Numbered from the stretch's first letter, positions 12,701-23,335 are shown. The stretch: DNA of 64,000 nucleotides from Camellia lanceoleosa (GCA_025200525.1 CM045761.1:61598009-61662008); one strand, 5' to 3'. The notes: generated from the letters alone by a model not told the origin. Program-made: numbers and translations.

Positions 12701-12831
12701 TTCTTGTCTACTTTCCTTTTTATTTTTTATTTTTTCCCATTTTTTTTTATTTTCCTTCATATTTCTGTATTTTTCTCCTTTTTGTTCACTTATTTTATTT
12801 ACATATTGCCTTTAGGCACGGGCATGCACTA

Positions 12832-13860
12832 GTCTATATAACAAAACAAGGGTGTTGATAGGACATTTATCTTACGTGGCATACAAATTAAAGGCTGAGA
12901 TAACACTTCTTGGCATACATTTCAAGGGCTAAGATCACACTTCGTTTTTATTATTTTTCTTTCTCTCAGGCTTTGCTTTTTCATTCAAATTTCAAACATT
13001 TCAAGGGTTTGATGCCATTCTCTCTCTAACAGACATTCTCTTCTTCCTTTCTCCCTCTTCTTCTCTCAGTCAAACACACTCTTTGGTTCTCTCTCTCTCT
13101 CCCCCTCTCTCTTCGCGCTCTCCCCCCCTCCCATTGAAGCCCATCTTATGCGAGATACCCAACCCTAACCCCAACCCTAACCCCCTATTTATTCTCGGTT
13201 TTGCCCATTGCAACCCCGACCACTCCATTCAATTGTTCAAAGTCGAGTGAGTTGTCATCGATCAAATAGTGGGCTTCGCGAGTCATCTTCGCGAGTCATC
13301 GTCGACCAAGTCAACCTATTACAACAGATGAGACTGATTTCAATTTCAAAGTTTCTTCAATTTCATATTTCAACAGGTCATATTTTCTTCCAGCAAAACA
13401 CTATTTTTCTCCCCTCAGTTAGATATGAGGGTCAATTATTCCTTTTTTGGACCTCAAAGTACTATACAAATCTCTTCATCTCTCTATGTTTGCAGATCAC
13501 ACTGGCAAAGTCACTACGCTATGGAGGTAACGATCTTGGTTAGAATATGATTTATTGAGTTCCATTTAATTGAAATTTTGTGTTTTGGTTATGTGTTGTG
13601 GTTCCACATAATGTGTTTGCCATGTGTGTTTCTAATTTTATTTTTTGCTTTTGTTTTTGTTTTTGTTTACATTTATTATTAGCATTGTGTATATATATTG
13701 TTTTAGATCTATTGTGAAACCAACTTGTAGTTTGGGATTTTGGAGATTATTGTAGAGCTATTGATGTATCCTTGAGTTTATAATAATTATTTTTCCCAAT
13801 CATGATGTATTGTTGATAACTGGCTTGGTTATTGTGTTTCATGTTGCGTTTATTTTAATT
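12832..13860 (+). repeat. Left copy of a dispersed 1-kb repeat, inverted relative to 32722-33665
   Basis: This block is homologous, in opposite orientation, to 33665-32722. Shared landmarks in order are 'acaaattaaa(g/t)g', 'aacacttcttggcatacatt', 'catttcaa(g/a)ggtttgatgcc', 'gtcaaacacactctttggtt', 'caagtcaacctattacaaca', 'agttagatatgagggtcaat' and 'aatcatgatgtattgttg'. It has exon-like Pu/Py content (13210-13540 is open, 111 codons) followed by an intron-like T-rich stretch. It may be the 5' part of a transposon gene. The partly conserved frame (VDQVNLLQQMRLISIS) is not a family I recognise. Confidence 0.6.
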
Positions 13861-15630
13861 ATGGAATCAGGAGTGTCAAAGACCTTCAATTATGTTTCCA
13901 TCGTCTTTTTCCCTTTTTCAGATGCACATGTTTCTTTTCCTAATCCTAGGTTTTAATTTTTGATTTGGAGATTTTGTTTCCTTTTTTCCAGTTACCATTT
14001 TGTGACTTTGAAGATATTCCAATTCACAAAATATGGACATCTTTGTTGATGACAATGACCTATGAAGGCCATATGAGCCTCGATAGGGTTTTGTAAGGAT
14101 TATCAGTTAATTCAAACTTAAAATATTTGGTTTTTGTGTCACTTTTGCTCTTATTTTGTATATTTGTGTCATTTTCTTTGATCATAATATAAATGGAACG
14201 AAAAAGAGATTATTCCTTGTTTCATTTTGTTTGTTCTTTTCTCTCCTTCAATAATGTCATTGCCTAATAAAAAGGGTAACCATTGTAAGGAAAGAAACCA
14301 TTTCAATTGTCTTATGTCTCCATGCCTTTATATCTCCTCTATATGTGTCAAGGTTTGTCTCTATATTTACTTTCTCAATTAGCTTTTATTTTTTGTTGTA
14401 TTGCGTGTCTATTATTTGTTACTTTTAGATGCATCACTGTAAATAGTAGTAGCTTGGTCAGTTTCTTTCAATCTGTTATAGATTCATTTTCTTCTATTTT
14501 ATTTTGATTACTAATTTTTAGTTTTTTGGTTATTGTTCAGTGAAGGGATTTTAATCTTTTGTTATGAAGTATATTGTTTATGCTATTTGAGTATTTTTTT
14601 TTTCTTTTTCTAGAGCTATTGAATCGATTGATAGTGTTAAATCTGATTTTTAATTATAAATTTGTGTTGGGGGCATTTGGAGTCAAACACATGCTCAAGA
14701 ATAATTAAAAAGAAAAAAAAGCCACAAAATGGCATAACAGGGCAGAAACATAACACATGCAAATCTGATTTTTTACGCATAACAGGGCACAAATATCTGA
14801 TTTTGATTATCATGCTTCTCTTACTTCCAAAATGAGTACTACTAGATTTTTTTAAAAATTAATGTTTATTTATTTTCTTATTAGGTTTTGAATGATGTGT
14901 AATTATTGTGTGCTTTATAATCGGTAGTGAGTGCAAAAATAATGATAATAGTAAATGCTACATGTATAAATCCAAATAAAGCTCACTACTCTTTGAAAAA
15001 AATGGCAACTGTTTGGTCTCCCCCTCTCCTCCCCAGGCGTGTGTTTGATTCAAAAAAGAAAAATTCTCTTAGCCTTCAATGAAAGATAAATGCATCATTA
15101 TTGCTTATGGAAAGTTTATCCTCAAGAATGAACAAATATGCTATTCAAAAGAGGTGCTCAATCTCTTATCAATTTAAGATGAGTAGTTCTCTTTTGTCCA
15201 CATGGTTTAGTAATTTTATGTTTATTGCCAAAGTTAATTGATTAGTTCTCCATTAAAGTCTTTGCTAATTCAATAAATATATCTATGTAACAAGGAAGGG
15301 TGATTTTTGAATCCTGATGGGACTTTTGTCTATTTGTCAAAATTTGCACTATCAGATTGATTCAATGCAATGGTTGAAAATTTCTTACTCTCATTTGTCC
15401 TACTTGGACATTTCAATGGTTCAGATTTTTTGGGTGAATATCAATGCTTCAGATCAGTTTTACATTTAGCTTTTCGATTCTTACTATTAGGATTGAATCA
15501 ATTCACACACACATCGTCTCTCTCTCTCTCTGATTTTGATTTCAAAATTTGAAACTCCGTTCTCTCTTCCTCTTCCTCTTCCCACCACACATCTTCCTCT
15601 GTCTATCAAGCTCTCTTTCTCTCTAGAAGT
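13861..15630. other. T-rich non-coding region
   Basis: Sequence reads like plant intron or degraded repeat (T-rich plus strand). No supported exon, RNA or element ends were found. Confidence 0.35.
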
Positions 15631-15634
15631 TTAA

Positions 15635-15933
15635 GGTGTGTTTGGTTACAAATTTCCTCAAAAATTTTTTTCCAAAAACATGTTTGGTTACAAATGTTCT
15701 CAAAAAAAATTCTAAAATTATTTATCTTTCTATTACACATCAATCAATCACCTTTTCTCTTTCCTCTCTCATTCTCAATCTACTCAACTATAACAAAATA
15801 TCAAATCATTCCAAACTCCTAAACTCCAAAATTATTTTCAAAATATACAACCAAACAAACTAAAAAAAATTCTAAACTCTCTCTCCAAATTTTTTTTTGA
15901 AAATTTATCTCAGAACACAACCAAACACATCCT
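15635..15933. repeat. MITE with GGTGTGTTTGGTTA ends and TTAA flanks
   Basis: A 299-bp element. The left end GGTGTGTTTGGTT pairs with the right end, reversed, GGATGTGTTTGGTT. TTAA occurs directly on both sides (15631-15634 and 15934-15937). 'tttggttacaaat' is repeated internally. No coding capacity. Confidence 0.6.
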
Positions 15934-16117
15934 TAATCTCCAATGGTGATTTCCGGAATATAGCCCTAGTGGTGATTTGTAGAATATAGCTCCAACGGAA
16001 TATAGCCTTGATGAGAATGGATGATTTTTACCAACTGCCTCATCTTTCTTTACACAGCTCCAAGGTAGAAAGCTATCCTTCCTGTTGTTTTTTTTTTTGA
16101 AGAAGCTGTGAGAATCT

Positions 16118-16403
16118 AGGGTTGTGTTTGGTAGAGTTTTAGAATTGTGATTTAAGAATAGAGTTGTATTTTGAGTTTGTGAGTTTTGGAATTATGATTT
16201 AAAAAGAGAAAATTTGTTTAGTTATGAGTTTTGAAAAGATCTTTGAATTGAGTTTTATATTTTTGATGAGACATATGAATTGAGAAAATCTGTTTGGTTA
16301 TGAGTTTTGAAAAAGGTTTTCAGAACTTAATTCAAAAAGTTATAACTCATAACTAAACGCATAACTCAAAACTCTATTACAAATTCTATTTAAAACTCAT
16401 AAC
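16118..16403. repeat. Left half of a MITE split by the large LTR retrotransposon
   Basis: Begins 'tagggttgtgtttggtagag' and contains alternating 'gagttttgaaa' and 'aactcataac' phrases. The matching right end lies beyond the retrotransposon, near 31140-31205, ending 'accaacacagccta'. The LTR element therefore inserted inside this MITE. Confidence 0.5.
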
Positions 16404-16408
16404 CAAAC
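16404..16408 (+). repeat. 5-bp target site duplication, left (CAAAC)
   Basis: CAAAC directly precedes the left LTR, and the same CAAAC directly follows the right LTR at 30870-30874. This fixes the outer boundaries of the 14.5-kb element. Confidence 0.9.
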
Positions 16409-16946
16409 TGTGGGGACATAATTTTTGAATGACAACACGTGGCCGAGGTGGCACCGAAGTGCCAGCCGAGGTGCCACGTGTTCTGGTCATAACGTTGAGA
16501 TAATCTCGGATAGGCCGAGGTTATTTACAAAGATACCGGAATCCGAGATAAGCGGATAAGGGACAAGAGTCCTAGAATGATAGAGGATTTCAGTTTAGAT
16601 AAAGATAAAACTTTTAGAGAGTTTATCCCAATCTAACTTGGAGTTTAGGATTAGCATTGAGCCAAAGTCCATTGAAGCTAGGCTTCTATTGCGATTATGT
16701 CAGTGTTGGCTATAAAAAAGAGGCACCCTCGTGGGTCTAAGGTACGCTTTTTGTATTCTGAATAGTGAGTTAAGCACTTTTGCTATCTTTGAAAGATAAC
16801 TGACTTGATCGTCGGAGTGCCTCCGGGTGGACGAACCACCGCCGGAATCTTATCTTTCTGTGTAGGTCATTCGGGTTTAATCTATTCTGTCGGTGTTCTC
16901 CAGTTGAGTACCTGTTTGGCAGTGTGGTCATAAATTGACACACACA
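16409..16946 (+). repeat. Left (5') LTR
   Basis: Starts TGTGGGGACATAA and ends GACACACACA. It holds a TATA box (TATAAAA at 16711-16717) and two G-box-type CACGTG elements around 16438 and 16477, in an inverted arrangement (ACACGTGGC...GCCACGTGT), as expected for an LTR promoter. Confidence 0.9.
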
Positions 16947-16949
16947 ATT

Positions 16950-16967
16950 TGGCACCGTCTGTGGGAA
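16950..16967 (+). other. Primer-binding-site-like sequence
   Basis: TGGCACCGTCTGTGGGAA starts 3 bases after the LTR and begins with TGG, as required for pairing with a tRNA 3' CCA end. The priming tRNA cannot be assigned with confidence. Confidence 0.6.
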
Positions 16968-16981
16968 AGAAAGGAGAATAT

Positions 16982-17199
16982 ATGGCCAATGACGGATAGA
17001 AAGAGAAGGTTGGGGACGACATCCCTATTGGAAGTGGCAAACATGTTGACCTTGACGTTGAGGAAGATAATTGCAATGAGAAAACTCGGGGTCAGAATCC
17101 CGGAGAGAAAGACATTGGCTAGGAGGGCGACGTATTAAAGAAATCAGACCGAAGCGGGTATTATAACAAGGATAACCTCCATGTATGGAAAGATAGATG
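16982..17199 (+). pseudogene. gag 5' fragment of the Tat element
   Basis: An ATG near 16982 lies just after the primer-binding site. A shifted frame downstream reads EKVGDDIPIGSGKHVDL and continues acidic/polar to 17199, with a stop near 17118. The frame is broken by at least one frameshift and then by the solo LTR at 17200. The continuation resumes at 19631. No domain is recognisable in this N-terminal part; the assignment rests on position. Confidence 0.5.
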
Positions 17200-19625
17200 T
17201 GTAATAACCCTCACCACTAATTACTGGTTAACCACTGATTACTGCTAAACTGAGACTGATTATGATAACTAATTGAATCAACTGAAATACTAAACTGACT
17301 GATTGAATGTACTAATTTAAATGCATATCTATCTGTTTGATTGTTTAATTATCTGTTCATGTTTTATGTTTAAACTGCAAATTGAAGGCCTTATCGGCGG
17401 CCGAATCTGAAATTGATTAGTGATATGTGTTAATCATAATTTATGTGATTTTATGGCATATTTATCTGAAATGTGATATGGTATGATTAGATTAGATTAG
17501 ATTAATTGGTGATAAATTGCAATGGTTGCCTTAATTACCATATTGCCATGTTAGTAGGCCATTTAGGCAATACATGTTGAAGCCTTAATACATTGTTAGC
17601 AACATTTCATCAGCCATTTCTTGCACTCAACCGACTGGAGAGAGAGAGAATAGGGAGATAGCTTGATTTCTTCTTGTTTTGTTTGGAGGCTTAAAGATTT
17701 TGGAAGATAATTGGTTAATTGAGCTTTTAGACCTTTAATTCAAGACTTAAGGTAGAGTTTATACCTTCTTGTTCATGAATTCAAGTCATTTTGTTGCATG
17801 GTACATGAAAGTCTAGAGATTAAAGGCATGAAATGGCTTCATATGTTGAATTGAGTTAGAATTCATGCATGCATGTGTTCATCATTGCATTGTGAGGTTG
17901 ATTTCATAGAAATCTTGCATGCATGCTCATATTTATGTTTAAGTTCATGAATTCACCATGATTTTAGAAGAATTGGCTCATTAGAACAAGTATTGGAAGC
18001 TTTGAATTGGTTTAAACTCATGCATATCATGTTTGAGTTATATTCATGAAAATGTTGTTTGAAATTGGATTTAATTGAACTATCCTTGGGCTTAGATTTC
18101 TTAAATTGATCTTTGAAACATGTACTATTATGGGTTTTGAAGTGTTTTCCAAAAAATTAACCCAAGAGGATCGAATTTGATACATTTGAAGTTGATTTTG
18201 AGCTTGAGGTTAAAATCTGGGAATTCTAGAATTTGGACTCACGCTCGAACGGGGAAAATGGCGCTCAAGCATGAAATTCGTGCTCCCAGCACTTTGCATT
18301 GTTTTGCAGTCTGCTCGAGCGGGAGAATAGACGCTCGAGCGGGGTCTTGTGTCACATGCTCAAGCGGGTGTCGAGCGCCCATCGAGCGTGATTTTCACAC
18401 ATCCAGTACTTTTGCCATGTTTTGCAGTCCGCTCGAGCGTGGGAAGTGACGCTTGAGCGGGGAACCTTTGTCTGCATGTCCGCTCGAGCGGAGAAACCTA
18501 CGCTCGAGCGGGATCTCTGTTTTCTGCAAATTTTGACAAGTGTTTTACAACACATATTTGCATCATCATTCTATCCTAGACATTCTTAGGCCTAGTTTAA
18601 AGCATCTTAATGAGGATATTGATGTAAAACCACACCGAGGCAAATTAGGGATTAAGTTATTATTTCTTAACTATATAGCTTAGTGTGTGTTTATTCTGTA
18701 ACTGTGTAGGGTTGGCATTTGAGGATGCGCTCTAGCTTAACTGTAGCCCTGAACTCTGTGAGTAACAACTGTGTAAAGATATGTTCAAATATGAATATCT
18801 TCTGAATGGTTAAACTGCATCGCTTTCAATTGATATCGTTAATCAATGAATGTATGTCCTCTATTCTCGAATCAGACAGTGGCATCCATAGCAACTACTA
18901 TTATCATATCAAGTATCGCCATCACAGAGATCTCTATCAGTTCTTATCTTGGAACTTCTGTTTACGGTTATGATGGCCATCATTGACTGTTCGGTCCTTC
19001 AAGACCTACTATTTACTGTACTGTTCTGCTATCGAATGTACCACATATGACTATTATGACTGAATGACTGACATATTGAATCAATCGACTGTTTTCATTA
19101 CTGAAAGGACATTCATTCTTAACCTCTTTACGCATTATGTTATTCACTGGGCTTTAGCTCACTACTCATATATATATGTAGGTGTACAGGCACCGGACCG
19201 TTGCTAGAAGCGTCGGGTTAAACTTCAGTTTTGTCAAGCCAACCTATGTGCCTCATTGCGAGGTTCCGAGTCCATTCAAGCTATGGCATTGGGGTGTTTT
19301 AATTTCCCCCATCTATCTCTCAGACTGCTTTTATAATACCGCACAACCGTAGTAATTGTCTTTGTCAACTGTTATAATAGGGATTAGGTCCCTGTTCTGA
19401 ATGATTATACATATGTATAGACTGTTTCGTTATGAATGTGTATATGAATGAAAAGTCTTTTTGCATCTGTTTATCCTGACTCATTGTACATTTATTATTA
19501 TTTGGTTGGCTTCGCCATGCCCTATGCTTTGTATTCTTTGTTTCTTTGTTTAGCGTGCTTCAGTAATCTCAGATTATTGGCCGGTTACGGTGCTAAACCC
19601 ATAGGGGCGGGTTTGGGTCGCGACA
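17200..19625 (+). mobile_element. Solo LTR (chromovirus/Tekay-like) inserted in gag
   Basis: A 2426-bp block with LTR-type ends, TGTAATAACCC... and ...GGGTCGCGACA, flanked by a perfect 5-bp duplication AGATG (17195-17199 and 19626-19630). No internal coding region or second LTR is present, so it is a solo LTR left by recombination between LTRs. It contains many copies of CTCGAGCG/CGCTCGAGCGGG between 18240 and 18510. Chance open frames there (for example 18177-18449) are not genes. The length and end sequences resemble Tekay/Del-type LTRs. Confidence 0.85.
18238..18512 (+). repeat. Clustered CTCGAGCG-type repeats inside the solo LTR
   Basis: At least eight imperfect copies of a GC-rich phrase around gctcgagcggg / cgctcgagcg, often palindromic (CTCGAG), with irregular spacing. 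This could be regulatory or a CG-dense silencing target within the LTR. Confidence 0.6.
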
Positions 19626-19630
19626 AGATG

Positions 19631-21060
19631 CTTGCGAAGGGACTACGAGATGAAGAGAATGGCGAACAAATTGGTGGACCTGCAAATGGTCGTCAATTTC
19701 ATGATACAGAACAACGTCATACAGCCACCGTTCCCGTTACAAGATATGCCGATTCTAGCGACCAAGAAAGATGCTCGAAAAAGGGGGCAGAAAATAGTTC
19801 TTGCAGTCCCACAGCACGATAGGACCAAGGGACATTCTCACCGGTCTTCACAGGAGGATGGCTATGGAGAATCAACGAGAAGCGAATCCCAGAAGACACG
19901 TCGAACCAAAGAAGCCTGTACCAAAGAGCATCGAGATGTTCAAGAGAAGGAATTTTGTTTTCGACACGACCAATGAAGGGAGGTCCAAAAGGACTCATAA
20001 TAACACTGGAAGTAGTGCATCAAAAAGGCTGAAATCCAGAGATAGCCAAGCTCTTGGACGGACCAAGGAGGATCTGAGGGATTACCTTCAGAGAAAATGA
20101 CAAAAAGCCGAGGTAACTTCTCCGATCAAATCGAGAACGCTGTTTTCGGCAGAATTGGATAAATTCGAAGTCCTGAAAAGGTTCAATATGTCGAGATTCC
20201 AGATATACGACAGTAAGTCGGACCCTAACTTTTACATTAGCTTGTACCTGAACTCGATGGCACTATACACCAGGAACGAGCCGTTGCTTTGCAAGGTGTT
20301 CCCCTCATCCTTCAGGGAAATTGCATTGGACTGGTTTCACAAGTTACTGAAAGGAACTGTGAAGACCTGGGAAGGCTTGGCCGAGATATTCATGGCCAGG
20401 TTTATGATAAACAAACTTCAGCCATTAAGGGTAGACTCCCTGATGGCTCTGCGAATCAGTGAGGATGAAAGCCTTAGGGCCTATGCCAAGAGGTACTATG
20501 AGGTGTTCAACCGAATACCAGGGTGCCACCAAGAGGTGGCGGTCGTATCTTTCAAGAACGGCCTAAACGATGATTGTTTACTTCGAAAATTACTAGCAAA
20601 GACATTGCCAAAAAATATGAAGGAACTTATTGCAAGAATAGAGAAGCATACCAGAGCCGAGGAGGATACGCCAGGGACAAAAACGTCAAAACAAGAGAAG
20701 AGAAACAGCTTACTGAAGCGAGGCCGAAGTAATGGTGGATACAATAAGCAAGAGACAGGATTGAGGGCCACACAAGTAGTGACAACTGTATTTCGAATTC
20801 TGGTCTACAAAGTCTTAGAGAGAATCCCAAATTAGCCCTATTATAGAACACCAGAGAGGATTCCTAGTGAATTTATTGGAAGAAGTCAAGGGAAACACTG
20901 TGCCTACCACAACGAGGATGGACACCTAACTCAAGGGTGCAGAGCCCTAAAGGCACATCTGGAAGACCTGGTAAGACAAGGTCATCTAAGGGACCTGGTA
21001 AATGAGACCAGGACAAGGGAAGAGCAAGCGATCGCCTCGTATTGGCATTAAGACTACCCC
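19631..21060 (+). pseudogene. gag (capsid and CCHC) of the Tat element, broken
   Basis: Coding similarity resumes right after the solo LTR. Segments at 19632-19976 and 19801-20100 are basic and lie in different frames, so frameshifts have occurred. The segment 20155-20835 is the capsid-type Retrotrans_gag domain: 'DPNFYISLYLNSMALY', 'LDWFHKLLKGTVKTWEGL' and 'FMARFMINK' are typical of that fold. Downstream, near 20897-20945, a zinc-knuckle-like CAYHNEDGHLTQGC and 'LEDLVRQGHL' follow, with stops between. The product would be the structural Gag of the element; it cannot be made intact. Confidence 0.8.
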
Positions 21061-21099
21061 CACCAAGAATCAAGAAGCAGGCGGACCTCGAGTGATCAA

Positions 21100-21660
21100 T
21101 GTTATTCACTTGAAGGTCAATGAGAACGAAATACGTGGGGAAACTCAGAAGGTAAAACACTTACAATATATATATTAGGTTCGGCAGAAGAGACCTAGGG
21201 CAGATGAGTGCCAGGGACCAGTGGTGTCCTTTATTGAAGATGACCTAGAGATGGTGCAGCATCTACACAACGATGCCTTGGTAATATTATTCCAGATTGG
21301 AAAATGCCAGGTAAAACGAATTCTGATCGACCAGGGCAGCTCTTGTGACATCATGTATGTCAGGTGTTACAAGGAACTTGGTCTTCACCAAGATGATCTA
21401 GAACAATCCAATGGTCCAATGGTCGGGTTCAATGGAATGCCGACGTGGCCCCTGGGAGTAGTAAGTTTGGAGGTGCAGGCTGGCACCAATAAGGTAAAAC
21501 CGAGTTCATAATAATTGACACTCCCTCCCCTTATAATGCTATCTTGGGAAGGCCATGGCTGCATGCAATGGGGGTTGTCCCCTCAACATTGCACCAGCTG
21601 TTGCGATTCCCAACAGAGCATGGAATTGAGGAGGTTAGAGGGGATCATCGCCGTTGGACA
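21100..21660 (+). pseudogene. Aspartic protease region of pol, broken
   Basis: The frame from about 21221 contains ILIDQGSSCDIMY, the retroviral-type D-x-G-S-S active site. A one-base frameshift near 21495 moves the continuation into another frame, which reads TPSPYNAILGRPWLHAMG and 'TLHQLLRFPTEHGIEEV', the conserved tail of plant Ty3/gypsy protease. Retroelement similarity stops near 21655, where viral-looking sequence takes over. The reverse transcriptase that should follow is absent. Confidence 0.85.
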
Positions 21661-22227
21661 ACCTCGAGCAGATCTGGTGTTTCCGGTCGAAGATATTTTA
21701 AACTATGGAAACAAAGTTATTATAGAAAAAAATGATTTGTGTCTAAATCGTTGTGTGATTCCATCTGGAGGATTGACGATTTTGTCCCGTATGATGAGCC
21801 TCATTTTTTTCATTTCGATTTGCCGGAGGTTGGTACTGAAAGGGATGAACGACTATCCCGAAAATTGAAGCTGTTATCGCTCTATATATAGGGCGTAGTG
21901 TTACGTCAAACTGGTGGTCTCTCCAAAGTTGCTGCTGATACGCCTGGTCTCGAAAGCGACATACATGATGCCCCTACCCAGACTGTAGAACAAGCTGTGA
22001 ACATTGATCCATCTAGAGTATTTGACAATGGCCAATGTGAATTTGTCGTTGTGTTGGACCGGTTTCCTAATGCTGCGTATACGCCTAAGTTTAAAGATGT
22101 ATTTCTGTGGTCCAGTGGTGACCCACGAACTGGATGTATGGTAAGGGGCACAGAAATAGACCGTTTTGTTGTATTGCGGCGTGTCCCCGTAGTAATGTAT
22201 TTTCCTGGCTTATTGCACGCAGGATGA
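21661..22227 (+). pseudogene. Geminivirus-derived fragment, possible DNA-B nuclear shuttle protein (BV1-like)
   Basis: One plus-strand frame runs from the protease junction to a TGA at 22225-22227, with internal stops near 21736 and 21892. It starts basic (SGRRYFKLWKQSYYRKK), then has an acidic-aromatic stretch (DDFVPYDEPHFFHFDLPE), KLKLLSLYI, and FVVVLDRFPNAAYTPKFKD. The order of basic N-terminus, KLL-strand and hydrophobic VVVLD strand resembles begomovirus nuclear shuttle protein, which shares a jelly-roll origin with coat protein. That is inference by eye; a coat-protein-derived or unrelated origin remains possible. At about 22194 the sequence passes into a copy of the REn 3' end at a shared 'aatgtatttt'. 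Confidence 0.4.
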
Positions 22228-22361
22228 CGAAGACATTATCCAGCTTTGGCGTTATTAGCCCTGTAAATTATTGTCTTGTACTGACTATTGTACTCAACGA
22301 GCTTTCGTATTATGTAAAAGATTGGCGATGGGAAAATATTTATGTACATTTTAATGATTAA
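22194..22361 (+). pseudogene. Partial second copy of the REn (AC3/C3-like) 3' end
   Basis: The last 55 or so codons of a REn-like frame, ending SYYVKDWRWENIYVHFND and stop, repeated almost exactly in the full-length frame at 24682-24849. The 5' part is replaced by the shuttle-protein-like fragment. An AATAAA signal lies just after the stop (22364-22369). It is the upstream member of the 0.36-kb viral direct repeat. Confidence 0.75.
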
Positions 22362-22556
22362 ATAATAAATATTTTTAAGATATATTTAATCAATGTGATT
22401 ATTGTTTGGATCATCAACAATAATATAATGGGCTCAATTACAATAACCCAAATGAAAAATCATTCACAGGCCCAAATGAAAGAGGCCCTTATAACATGAA
22501 TAGGCCCAAAGAACTACAATGATTTTTCATAGGCCCATTAAATTGCTCTATGAAAG
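22194..22556 (+). repeat. Viral direct repeat, copy 1
   Basis: About 363 bp, from the REn 3' end through AT-rich sequence and a run of 'aggccca/tgggcc' phrases to 'ctatgaaagaagtgga'. It matches 24682-25052 with few differences. The spacing between copies is about 2.49 kb, near one geminivirus genome component. Confidence 0.9.
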
Positions 22557-22674
22557 AAGTGGACACTAAAATGGGCCTCTAAGTATTACAGTATAATATA
22601 AATGGGCCGAAGCCGTAGACAAATTTGAATAAATTATTTATTAAGGAATAGTAACAATTATACAATTATGATAA
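22362..22674. other. Viral region where a coat protein gene would be expected; none visible
   Basis: In a geminivirus the virion-sense coat protein gene would end here on the minus strand, tail to tail with REn. Only AT-rich sequence with repeated GGCCCA/TGGGCC phrases is present, with no long minus-strand frame. Either the coat protein gene was deleted or the parent replicon lacked it. Confidence 0.5.
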
Positions 22675-22986
22675 TTAGGAAATTGTGTCATTATTCCTAA
22701 GTCCACAGCCGGATTTTGACACGTCTTTCATATCTACGGCAAGATGTGAATCTGCACTATGATCCATAGTCTGCATAGATGGAGCCGTCGCCTGGGTTTC
22801 TAGTTCGGAAACCGCTTTCAGACCGGCGAATAGAGCATCTTCTTGCCGCTGTAAGGCGTTGATGAGCCGGATTAAATTTTTGGCATTGTTTTCGCCAACG
22901 ACCAACAAGGACCACTGCAGCAGTAAAAGATCCGGCTCGTATTTTAAAATCAACTGCCTAAATTGACCTAGATCAGACGACTCCAT
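22675..22986 (-). CDS. Virion-sense 103-aa ORF in the V2/pre-coat position
   Basis: An intact minus-strand frame starting MESSDLGQFRQLILKYEPDL, with the segment NAKNLIRLINALQRQEDALF likely helical and a polar C-terminus. It is the first frame leftward of the viral origin and has a TATATAA box on its strand 35 bp upstream (complement of 23021-23027), exactly where geminiviruses encode V2. Its length is close to V2 proteins (about 100-120 aa), but residue similarity is weak, so function is not assigned. It could instead be a rearranged 5' remnant of the missing coat protein region. It has no stop or frameshift, unlike the retroelement around it. Confidence 0.4.
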   Translation of the reverse strand: MESSDLGQFRQLILKYEPDLLLLQWSLLVVGENNAKNLIRLINALQRQEDALFAGLKAVSELETQATAPSMQTMDHSADSHLAVDMKDVSKSGCGLRNNDTIS

Positions 22987-23335
22987 TGCAAAATAATTAA
23001 AAACCCCAAATTATTTTGGCTTATATAATTTCCCGCTTGCGCTTGCCACTATTTAATTTAAATTTCCCGCTTGTGCTTGCCTTTTTAGATTTTTAATCCT
23101 GGCCGCGGATCTGGGCGCGGAGCGGAGACACTAGCCGACAACGCGCCTCAAAATGCGGAAGGGAGCACCAATTAGGGGACGACACGTGGCGCGGGGGGGA
23201 GCGTCCCAGGTAATATTAGTGGGACGCTCCTGGGCACCTATATAACTCACTTCCTAACTCTCTTCCACCAGTATAGTTTTTGGGAGAGTGACTTGCGTCA
23301 TCCGAGAGAGTTAGTGACGTCATCGAGAGTCAGTT
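22987..23335. promoter_or_regulatory. Geminivirus large intergenic region (divergent promoters and origin)
   Basis: The 349-bp gap between the virion-sense ORF (minus) and Rep (plus). It contains a TATATAA box for each direction (complement of 23021-23027, and 23239-23245), a stem-loop origin at 23198-23230, and a 19-bp near-perfect direct repeat TTTCCCGCTTG(C/T)GCTTGCC at about 23029 and 23066. GC-rich blocks and a G-box-like ACACGTGGC (23182-23190) precede the hairpin. Candidate Rep-binding iterons are GGGAGCACC (23161-23169) and GGGCACC (23232-23238, next to the Rep TATA box). Confidence 0.8.
23198..23230 (-). other. Geminivirus stem-loop origin of replication
   Basis: A perfect 11-bp stem (GGAGCGTCCCA at 23198-23208 and TGGGACGCTCC at 23220-23230) encloses an 11-nt loop. 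Read on the minus strand, the loop carries TAATATTAC (complement of 23210-23218), the conserved nonanucleotide nicked by geminivirus Rep. Stem, loop and nonanucleotide show no mutation. The orientation agrees with Rep being complementary-sense. Confidence 0.95.

Noticed and set aside
13150..13180. Telomere-like ACCCTAACCCC repeats
   Set aside because: Only about three imperfect units; too short for an interstitial telomere array and within a dispersed repeat.
18177..18555. Overlapping frames on both strands (90 and 67 codons)
   Set aside because: They lie in the CTCGAGCG-rich part of a solo LTR and are GC-driven chance frames.
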